A stretch of DNA of 64,000 nt, taken from the NCBI RefSeq assembly GCF_001592305.1, contig NZ_BCWR01000001.1:248001-312000 (forward strand). Direction: 5' to 3'. This DNA comes from Hydrogenophaga taeniospiralis CCUG 15921. GTDB lineage: Bacteria; Pseudomonadota; Gammaproteobacteria; Burkholderiales; Burkholderiaceae_C. Of the stretch, positions 30,301-37,285 are shown piece after piece. A program made the position numbers and the translations under genes. The stretch's first letter is position 1; each line of letters starts with the position of its first letter. The notes under the pieces are model-generated. The model did no database searches. It was given only the letters and a program-made list of their open reading frames with translations, and was not told where the DNA came from.

Positions 30301-31192
30301 TGACCACGCGGGCCTATCCCCGCTCGCGCGGGGAAACCGCGGTCAAAGCTCCATCCGTCATCGGCTGCATGGGCCTATCCCCGCTCGCGCGGGGAAACCT
30401 CAAGCGCGCCAACGATCTTCTCGGTGCTCTGGGGCCTATCCCCGCTCGCGCGGGGAAACCTGATTTCCGAAGACATGGGTCAATCCTTGTGGGGGCCTAT
30501 CCCCGCTCGCGCGGGGAAACCGCGTGTGGTGTGCGCCGGGAACCCGCCAACGAGGGCCTATCCCCGCTCGCGCGGGGAAACCTTCAGCGTCGTGCGGTTG
30601 CTGCTTTTCGGCAGCGGCCTATCCCCGCTCGCGCGGGGAAACCTCAGACCCCAGCGAGGACGGCCCTGGCTGGTGGGGCCTATCCCCGCTCGCGCGGGGA
30701 AACCTGGAAGACCTACGGCCAGAAGGAGCACCGGAAGGGCCTATCCCCGCTCGCGCGGGGAAACCAATTTACAGGAGTGCATTGAAATTGCCGATGAGGG
30801 CCTATCCCCGCTCGCGCGGGGAAACCGGCGCTGCCCTGGTGGGCGCGAGTGCCGGCGAGGGCCTATCCCCGCTCGCGCGGGGAAACCAGATCGTTGACAC
30901 AGCTTTACGAGCTGCACGGGGGCCTATCCCCGCTCGCGCGGGGAAACCGTTTTGAAGGTGTTGACCAGGGACTTGGCGAAGGGCCTATCCCCGCTCGCGC
31001 GGGGAAACCGAGAACGGGACGATCTACATCGCTGAACGTGTGGGCCTATCCCCGCTCGCGCGGGGAAACCCGAACCTCGCGATCCACCAGCCACTGAATG
31101 CACGGCCTATCCCCGCTCGCGCGGGGAAACCTTTCTGCAGATTGAGCGCGTGGTGTGGGAAGGGGGCCTATCCCCGCTCGCGCGGGGAAACC
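27384..31192 (-). CRISPR. Type I-E CRISPR array, 63 repeats / 62 spacers
   Basis: The 28-base repeat on the plus strand is GGCCTATCCCCGCTC followed by GCGCGGGGAAACC; on the minus strand it starts GGTTTCCCCGCG and ends GGGGATAGGCC, the orientation of E. coli type I-E repeats. The period is 61, with spacers of 33 (one of 32 at 29730, one of 34 at 27473). I count 63 repeats from start positions 27384 to 31165. The 54 from 27933 onward appear identical. Variants occur only at the left: 27384 (several changes), 27445, 27507, 27568 (one base lost), 27689 and 27872. This marks the left as the old, leader-distal end. Transcription is leftward, from cas2e and the leader. Confidence 0.98.
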
Positions 31193-31250
31193 TCTCACAC
31201 CTAACTTGTTGAGGTGTAAGAGAAAACAATGAAATCCATTCAAAATTTTA
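31193..31250 (-). promoter_or_regulatory. CRISPR leader with inverted repeat and IHF-like site
   Basis: A 55-base AT-rich stretch between the first repeat and the cas2e stop. It contains an inverted repeat beside the repeat junction (ACACCT at 31197-31202 and AGGTGT at 31212-31217). An ATTCAAAATTTTA sequence at 31238-31250 matches the IHF consensus WATCAANNNNTTR with one mismatch and overlaps the cas2e stop. In E. coli the leader and IHF bending guide spacer insertion; the same role here is inference. Confidence 0.6.
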
Positions 31251-31559
31251 AAGAGCGTTTTCAGACTTGCCGCGTCGGGTCAACCACATTCCGTCCATCT
31301 CGACCAACTCGCGGGGTGGTGTTCCAAGATGAGCCAAGCCAATGCCGCCCACCTCATTCAGATCACGCCAGACCATCACCAGACTGCCTCTTGGTTCTTG
31401 GTCATACCAATCGGAAACAACACCCCATGTGCGTTCACGCACACCCTTGTTCATCCGCGGTGCGACAAACACATTGGGTGCAACCTCCAGCATGACCGAG
31501 GCAAGAAAACCGTGGAACCGGTCTGCAACATCACGCGTCACGATCATCACCAGCGCCAT
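31248..31559 (-). CDS. cas2e: Type I-E CRISPR-associated protein Cas2
   Basis: A 103-residue adaptation protein that forms the Cas1-Cas2 integrase with Cas1. The type I-E form is recognisable from MALVMIVTRDVADRFHGFL, PNVFVAPRMNKGVRERTW and GSLVMVWRDLNEVGG. Its start lies inside the end of cas1e (29 bp overlap), and its stop abuts the leader. It is the last gene of the cas operon. Confidence 0.95.
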   Translation of the reverse strand: MALVMIVTRDVADRFHGFLASVMLEVAPNVFVAPRMNKGVRERTWGVVSDWYDQEPRGSLVMVWRDLNEVGGIGLAHLGTPPRELVEMDGMWLTRRGKSENAL

Positions 31560-32424
31560 CGACCTCCTCCATGCGCAGAACCTGCTTGATCTTGTCGATC
31601 ATCGACGGGATGACTTGCTGTTTGCGAAACACCTGGGCTGCCTCACGGCGCACCAAACGGTCCACCGTATCTTCCGCACCCTTGGTCACCTGTTTGGCTG
31701 CGGCAAAAGCGATTTGCAACGTAACCGCTTCGCGAAACAAGTCAGCGATGTCCAGCACGAAAGACTGCCCAGAATCCTCATGAATGAAGCCCAGCGGAGG
31801 TAGCGCCGCCAGCGACTGCACAGCAATTGCGGCGGCTGCCTGAACAGCCGTGGCAGCATGGTTCAGCGCCTGGTTGGGAATGTCGGCGGCCATCGGGTTG
31901 GCCCGGTCGTAGTGGCGGCCATTCCATTCGATGCCGTGTTTGTCAGCCATGAGCTTGTACATGACCTTCACGCGGGAGCCTTCGATACCGCGCAGTGTGT
32001 CCAAGTCGCGATGCGGCAGTATTTCGCCCAGACGCAAGGCGTACATGTGGCGAGCCACGCTCACGCGCCGACGCGGGTTACCCCACAACTCGGCCTGCCG
32101 TCTGGCGACGTCAGACCGATCCGGCATCAACGGCGGCGCGGTGTAGGAACGCACACCGTCGACCCCAACGGCGGCCATCAGCGTGCCGTGGCGGGCCAGC
32201 AGGCGCAGGGCATCGTGCGTCACGCTGCTGCCCGGCCCCAGCAAAATCATGGACACCGATTGATGCGGGATCTGATCCATCTGAGGGGTCAGAGAGTTGC
32301 TGCCCCGCATGAAATGCAGGCAACCGTCAACGACGCACAACTCCCCGCGCTCAAGCCACAGCAACCCGTGGCGATCAGCGTGCGGAAACCGGGCTGTCTC
32401 CAGCCCCAGGCGGCCTTTCAGCAC
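31531..32424 (-). CDS. cas1e: Type I-E CRISPR-associated endonuclease Cas1
   Basis: Integrase subunit that inserts new spacers at the leader-repeat junction. At 297 residues it aligns with E. coli Cas1 through LERGELCVVDGCLHF, TLRGIEGSRVKVMY and GFIHEDSGQSFVLDIADLF. The metal ligands Glu 148, His 215, Asp 225 and Asp 228 are all present, so it should be active. The start appears to be GTG at 32424, 18 bp after the cas6e stop. It overlaps cas2e. Confidence 0.96.
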   Translation of the reverse strand: MLKGRLGLETARFPHADRHGLLWLERGELCVVDGCLHFMRGSNSLTPQMDQIPHQSVSMILLGPGSSVTHDALRLLARHGTLMAAVGVDGVRSYTAPPLMPDRSDVARRQAELWGNPRRRVSVARHMYALRLGEILPHRDLDTLRGIEGSRVKVMYKLMADKHGIEWNGRHYDRANPMAADIPNQALNHAATAVQAAAAIAVQSLAALPPLGFIHEDSGQSFVLDIADLFREAVTLQIAFAAAKQVTKGAEDTVDRLVRREAAQVFRKQQVIPSMIDKIKQVLRMEEVDGAGDDRDA

Positions 32425-32442
32425 TTGGGCAACTCGGTCACG

Positions 32443-33186
32443 TCAACCTCGGGCAGGGCGCAGCAAAAGCAGACCAAAGCCGAACGCGCGATGTCGCCCG
32501 ACCCCTTGTGCCAGCAACTGCGCGAATGCCTGCGGATCGGTTACACGCAATTGCCCAGTCAGCACCGCATCGGGCCCGTTGACAAGACGGCTGTGGCGCA
32601 CATCGTCCGTGCCCCCCTTCTGGCTCTTTCGCGTGACCCCCAGCTGCTGATAGCGAATCACACGGGCGTCCATCAGTTCTGCACCGCCCTGCCGGACGAA
32701 CAGCTCACGCAGCCACTGCACATATACCTCGCTGCGATCCAACTTGACATCGCTCGCCTTTTCGACAGCAGCCAAAAAAGCATCTCTTTCGCGACCCGTC
32801 TTTCCTTCGCGAATGATGGGGCGCACGCGCACCTCAAACCCAAGTGCATGCCCCGTCGCCCACTGCGTTGGGAACGGCCGCGCGTTCATGCCACCGTGTC
32901 GTGATGTCTGGCCCAGCCCCAGCGCAGCCGCCGCATCAGGGTCAGCCAGAGCAGCAAGCTGTGCCAATTCGGCAGCACTCCGTTGGGTGTAGGCCAACAA
33001 GCCCTGTTCGGCATCAAGGTAGCGAAATGGCTGAGGCGCATGTTCGCCAAAGGCGGCGTGCAACAGCGCGTGAAGCGCGTAGCCCAGATCGCCTTGCGAG
33101 TCCAACAAGCGGTGTCGTGCTGCCCACGCTGCCAGCCGTTGCGGATCGGGCTGGGTGTGCAGCAAATACAGAGGGTCAAAACTCAT
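32443..33186 (-). CDS. cas6e: crRNA-processing endoribonuclease Cas6e (CasE)
   Basis: Cuts the pre-crRNA at the foot of the repeat hairpin and stays bound as part of Cascade. At 247 residues it is somewhat longer than E. coli CasE (199). The early segment YALHALLHAAFG (His 39 and His 43) carries the likely catalytic His, and the C-terminus has the glycine-rich loop GVGRHRAFGFGLLLL of Cas6 proteins. ATG at 33186 overlaps the cas5e stop by 4 bp. Confidence 0.93.
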   Translation of the reverse strand: MSFDPLYLLHTQPDPQRLAAWAARHRLLDSQGDLGYALHALLHAAFGEHAPQPFRYLDAEQGLLAYTQRSAAELAQLAALADPDAAAALGLGQTSRHGGMNARPFPTQWATGHALGFEVRVRPIIREGKTGRERDAFLAAVEKASDVKLDRSEVYVQWLRELFVRQGGAELMDARVIRYQQLGVTRKSQKGGTDDVRHSRLVNGPDAVLTGQLRVTDPQAFAQLLAQGVGRHRAFGFGLLLLRPARG

Positions 33187-33917
33187 GACATGTTTCCTGC
33201 GTTCTTGATGAGTCCTTCTCGCACCGGACGCCAGCCACCATGCACACCGCTGGTCCAATTGCGTTCATCGCACACATCCACCAAACGGTCACCCGGCAAC
33301 TGCCCCTCGCCATCTGGCCACTGGGCTCGCAAGCCCTCCAGGCCACCGGTCAATGGCGCGAGTTGCAGGGCTTGCAAAACCGAATCTGCATCAATCCATC
33401 CGGCCACCAGCCGACCCACAGGCAGACAAGGTTTGCGTCCGATGAACAGTGGACGTTGGGGCTGGTCCAGCGCTTGGGCTACCTCGTCCAGCATGGGTGA
33501 CTCTTCAGCAGGAGCGAGCCGCAAAGCAATAAGGGCCGTGAGGTCGGCGTGGTAGTCGCGGTATCGCTGCAATGTCAAGGACTTCCGCCCGTTCTTTGCC
33601 ATCGAATAGCTAGGACTCTTTGCTCGCCCCTCTGGTTGCCCAAATGTTGTCCAGCCGGCGTCATCTTCAAACAGCTCTGCCGTTTGATATTCACGCAGTT
33701 GCTGCGCTTGCGTCTCCAGTCGGGTACCCACTCGCAAGCGCTCCTGCAACCGGTTGTGCAGCACGTCGTCTCCCCGATCCCAGCCCAAGGCATTGGCAAT
33801 CAACCCCGTGACCATGGAGAGCGCCGGGAAGTCGCGAATGACACCGAAGTTGTCGATGGTTTCGCCCCCAAACGCGATGAGCGGGGACGACAACCTGATC
33901 AGCAGATGGCGCGCCAT
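33183..33917 (-). CDS. cas5e: Cascade subunit Cas5e (CasD)
   Basis: A 244-residue subunit that holds the 5' handle of the crRNA at the foot of Cascade. The N-terminus MARHLLIRLSSPLIAFGGET begins the RRM-like fold, and FPALSMVTGLIANALGWDRGD is characteristic of CasD. ATG at 33917 is one base from the cas7e stop; longer upstream readings overlap cas7e and lack similarity. Confidence 0.94.
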   Translation of the reverse strand: MARHLLIRLSSPLIAFGGETIDNFGVIRDFPALSMVTGLIANALGWDRGDDVLHNRLQERLRVGTRLETQAQQLREYQTAELFEDDAGWTTFGQPEGRAKSPSYSMAKNGRKSLTLQRYRDYHADLTALIALRLAPAEESPMLDEVAQALDQPQRPLFIGRKPCLPVGRLVAGWIDADSVLQALQLAPLTGGLEGLRAQWPDGEGQLPGDRLVDVCDERNWTSGVHGGWRPVREGLIKNAGNMS

Positions 33918-33918
33918 A

Positions 33919-35115
33919 TCAGGCCGCCTGCGCTGGCGCTGCGCCTTGGGTGATGTAGGCCTGCACCCACGTTGCAAGGTCATTGAGGGGCAGGCGCTCG
34001 GCGTTGGGGACGGTCACTGTATCCAAGGCCAGGAAGCGCCGATCCAGCGTGGCTCCATAGGCCTCGTCCAGCTTGCCAATTTCGTCCGCCAGCATCTGCA
34101 CAGCCGTTTCACGCAGCGCTGTGTGGTCGGTCGGCAAGGCATTCTGGAATGCACCTGCGAGGCTGCGCGGTTGCCAGTCACCCACCTCCACCAACATGAA
34201 CTTGGCCCAGTCAAACGGCGCTGTCGATCCACGCTTGGCACCGGGGCTGACCGTGGCGATCAGGTGCAACAGATGCTGCACCACACGACCCGCAAGCTCT
34301 CGCTTTTCGGCGGGCAATGTGGCCCAGTCTTTAGCTGCCTCACCTTCCAGGTTGGCAATCAGTTGCGGCACGTCCACCACCACGTAGCCGTAGTACAAGC
34401 CTGAGGCCAGTTCGGTATCAAAAATGCCAGCGGAGCCCTGCTCACCCGCCTCGCGCAGCAAGTCGTCCACCACGGTGAAATAGTCGTTCTCCACTTGCGC
34501 CTCGTGCACCGTGAAGGCGTGTGCCACGTACACAGCGGCATCGCGGCTGGCCAGAACGTCAGAAGTGACCATGCGACCGAACAGCGCGGCTTCCAGCCCA
34601 CTACCGTGTTTCAGTGCTTCGATATTTTTCTTCTCGTCTTTCAGAAACTTGGCAATGGTGGTCTTCAACGCCTTGGTCTCGGTGTTTTCCTGCGCCAGTT
34701 CCGCGCAGCGTTTGACAAGGTAGTCAATCTCCGCGTAGCCCATCAAAACGGCCTGCCCAGTTTCAAGAGCATCTTTGCCCTTTGATTCTTTTCCGCCCTT
34801 GTCCAGAAGCCCCCCGTCGCGCAGACCTTCGCCCGCAGACTGCGCCAAGTCCTCAGAGAGGCCCGCTTCAATCAGTTTTTTCCGGATCAAGTCCAGCGTC
34901 TCCCTGGAGCGCACTGCCATGGGCACACCCAGGCTCGCCAGCGAAAAATGGTCCTCAGCCACCCGCCAGTGGCGCTTCAAGCACTGAGACGAAATGCGCG
35001 TGCGTATGGCGTCGCCATAAGGCAGGCGCTTGGCCAGGCCCGCATCGTCGCGGTTCAGCAGTGCGCCGGGGTAGTTGTGCAGGGTGTGGATTTGAATAAA
35101 ACGGGGCAGATTCAT
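33919..35115 (-). CDS. cas7e: Cascade backbone subunit Cas7e (CasC)
   Basis: A 398-residue protein, six copies of which form the Cascade backbone along the crRNA. Landmarks are MNLPRFIQIHTLHNYPGALL, NRDDAGLAKRLPYGDAIRTR and RISSQCLKRHWR. Length is slightly above E. coli CasC (363), partly from a Lys/Glu-rich insertion around residues 105-175. It begins 24 bp after casB. Confidence 0.95.
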   Translation of the reverse strand: MNLPRFIQIHTLHNYPGALLNRDDAGLAKRLPYGDAIRTRISSQCLKRHWRVAEDHFSLASLGVPMAVRSRETLDLIRKKLIEAGLSEDLAQSAGEGLRDGGLLDKGGKESKGKDALETGQAVLMGYAEIDYLVKRCAELAQENTETKALKTTIAKFLKDEKKNIEALKHGSGLEAALFGRMVTSDVLASRDAAVYVAHAFTVHEAQVENDYFTVVDDLLREAGEQGSAGIFDTELASGLYYGYVVVDVPQLIANLEGEAAKDWATLPAEKRELAGRVVQHLLHLIATVSPGAKRGSTAPFDWAKFMLVEVGDWQPRSLAGAFQNALPTDHTALRETAVQMLADEIGKLDEAYGATLDRRFLALDTVTVPNAERLPLNDLATWVQAYITQGAAPAQAA

Positions 35116-35139
35116 GAAAACTCCTTGAGTGATGGTTTG

Positions 35140-35700
35140 TTATGACTTGGATTCGGCGCGGGCCAGCGCCGAGAAATAGGGGCCTGCGATCTGGAGGCGT
35201 ATTTCCTCGGCTTCTGCTTGGCTGCTGCGCAAGGCGCTGCCTTCTTTGAGCACCAGTTCGCCCAGTTCACGCCAGTTGGGCGCCACGCCTTTGCTGGCCA
35301 GCAGCCGCAGCACACGAGGCAAAAGCTGTGTGAAGGCTTCGCCTCGCGAAGTGAGCAATTTGGTAACGCGCGATTCAGACACCCCTGCGTTGGCCAACTG
35401 CCTCCCCAGCCTCTGTTTACCGTCATGCCCAGCCAGCGCCATGCCATGTGCAACCAAAGCCCAACGCGGCCAAGTGTCTGCATGCCATTGCTCGGGGGCC
35501 AGGCCTGCCGCTGACAAGGCTCGTGCCAACGCAGCCAACTGGTGGGGCTGTAGTGCTTCCGGCTTGAGCCGGGCCAGTGCCGCGCGGTCGCCGGTGCTGG
35601 CGCGCTTGATGTAGGCAGCCAGCGCCCCGAAGGGCTCGCGGTACGTGGCGACAGCCTCCGGTGGAGCGTGCCCGTCCAAGGTGGGTTCAAGCGTGGTCAC
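35140..35700 (-). CDS. casB: Cascade small subunit Cse2 (CasB)
   Basis: A 186-residue helical protein, present as a dimer in Cascade, that stabilises the R-loop. The pattern FGALAAYIKRASTGDRAALARLK followed by several helices and LLTSRGEAFTQLLPRVLRLL is typical of Cse2. The start appears to be GTG at 35700, giving a 14 bp overlap with casA. Confidence 0.9.
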   Translation of the reverse strand: MTTLEPTLDGHAPPEAVATYREPFGALAAYIKRASTGDRAALARLKPEALQPHQLAALARALSAAGLAPEQWHADTWPRWALVAHGMALAGHDGKQRLGRQLANAGVSESRVTKLLTSRGEAFTQLLPRVLRLLASKGVAPNWRELGELVLKEGSALRSSQAEAEEIRLQIAGPYFSALARAESKS

Positions 35701-37285
35701 TGGTTTCCTCCTGATGTTTGGTTGTTTGTTGGCGGTAGTAATTCACGAGGTCGGTTATCTGAAACTTGTCACTGCGAAGACCACCATGAAAGCGTGACAA
35801 GGCTGCAGACTGCGCTCGGTACTTTTGGATGCCGCTGCGCGGTCCGGCGTCAAACGCCACTTTCAAAATGGCCTCTGCCCGTTCAACCAATTCCAACAAC
35901 CACTGCAGCCGTCGTTCTGATGGGTCAGCAGCCTCTATTTCTTCATTGAGGTCATCAAAGAAGCGTGCGTCTTCGGCCTCTTCAAAGGGCGCGGAAAACT
36001 TGCTTGCCTTTGCTTTGTTTCCCTCACTGCTGTCACCAGAAGCTCCGTTTGAAAACAAGACCGCCAATGCAAGCCAGAGCAGCTTTCGAACTTCGCCAAT
36101 AGCAGAGATACGCTGCCCAGCGATGCGCTCCAGATGCGCCTTCTGGTTTGTCATCAAAAGACCCCGCACCTTGGGTGATACAGGTACACGGCGCTCGTGG
36201 TAGCCCTCCGTTTTCCCTTGCCCTCGAGTGACTCCCTGCGTGACAAAAATCAAGCTGTCACCTTTGGCTGAGTGGTCAAAGTTTTGAGCAACCGGTGCTT
36301 GGTATTTACCGCCGAACATCAGCTCCGAAACCAGTTTGTAGGTGAACCCGTTGGCGGTGATCGTAAGAGCCTTACCGCCCTCCACATCAATGGGCGTCCA
36401 CGCGTCACCCGTCAAACCGTTTAGCTCTTTCGCAGCAATGCGTGCCGCTTTGCTGCCAGTCCCAACAGACATGATTTCACCGTCAACACACCGCAAGCGA
36501 ATACGACGACAAATCTCGATGTAGAACGGATCGAGTTTGGAAAACGACAGACTGCCGAGCCCATCCCAAGGAGCAAGCCAGACCAGTGCCAATCCCTCGT
36601 CCCCTTGCAAACCATGCGCCTCCACCGTTCGGTCGCGTCTCTTGAGCAATGCAGCAATGTCTCGCATCCAACGGGCTCCGGGAAAACCGACAGCAGCCAC
36701 ACCCACGCCCGGCTTGCTGGCAAAGCCCCCGTTCATGCGAGAGATCCCGTAGTTGCCCGCACCCAAAAATCCCTCTTGGGTCTGCAAGCTCAACAGAGCG
36801 AATAGCCAGTCTTCGGGTTGCGAGCGTCGTGCGCGGCTGCCTTTGACATCATGGTTTTTGGATGTGACCAGCATGTCAATTTCGTCAGCGGCAAATGACT
36901 CAGATTTCCAATCCGAGATGCTTCCGCCAACGACGGCGGCCTGCAACAGCGCTGGTCGATTCGGTGGCGATACCAAACACCACGCAGCCCCGTCCGGGTC
37001 ATCCGGCGTGAGGACCAACAACGCATCACGCCATTCCTGCGCGGTTTCAAGAGCAGCCGTTCTGTTTGCCTTGTGCAGCGCGATAGCGGCCAACTGAACC
37101 AAGAACGCGTGCCAGGGGTGACGCTGATGCGGGCGCAAAGCCGGGTAGTCGCGCACTTCGTCAGCGGAAAGCGCTACGAACAACTCAGGCAAGTTGGCAC
37201 AAACGGTCCTCCCATCGCTCGCACGGCGATAGCGAATGAGAGGCTCAGTGAGCAAGCAAAACTGCAGCTCCGGGGCAATCGTCAT
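35687..37285 (-). CDS. casA: Cascade large subunit Cse1 (CasA/Cas8e)
   Basis: A 532-residue subunit that recognises the PAM and recruits Cas3. The opening (ELQFCLLTEPLIRYRR, then VCANLPELFVALSADEVRDY) and the segment ALRPHQRHPWHAFLVQLAAIAL are characteristic of CasA. E. coli CasA is 502 residues. The start overlaps the cas3 stop by 4 bp and the end overlaps casB by 14 bp. Confidence 0.94.
   Translation of the reverse strand: MTIAPELQFCLLTEPLIRYRRASDGRTVCANLPELFVALSADEVRDYPALRPHQRHPWHAFLVQLAAIALHKANRTAALETAQEWRDALLVLTPDDPDGAAWCLVSPPNRPALLQAAVVGGSISDWKSESFAADEIDMLVTSKNHDVKGSRARRSQPEDWLFALLSLQTQEGFLGAGNYGISRMNGGFASKPGVGVAAVGFPGARWMRDIAALLKRRDRTVEAHGLQGDEGLALVWLAPWDGLGSLSFSKLDPFYIEICRRIRLRCVDGEIMSVGTGSKAARIAAKELNGLTGDAWTPIDVEGGKALTITANGFTYKLVSELMFGGKYQAPVAQNFDHSAKGDSLIFVTQGVTRGQGKTEGYHERRVPVSPKVRGLLMTNQKAHLERIAGQRISAIGEVRKLLWLALAVLFSNGASGDSSEGNKAKASKFSAPFEEAEDARFFDDLNEEIEAADPSERRLQWLLELVERAEAILKVAFDAGPRSGIQKYRAQSAALSRFHGGLRSDKFQITDLVNYYRQQTTKHQEETSDHA

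Noticed and set aside
27427..31097. Many long open frames with SRGET, PIPARAGKP and SPLARGN repeats
   Set aside because: They are the six-frame reading of the CRISPR repeats, which lack stops in several frames; the proteins repeat with the 61-base period of the array.
27384..31192. CRISPR array transcribed left to right
   Set aside because: The minus-strand repeat (GGTTTCCCC to GGGGATAGGCC) matches the E. coli I-E orientation, cas2e and the AT-rich leader are on the right, and decayed repeats are on the left.
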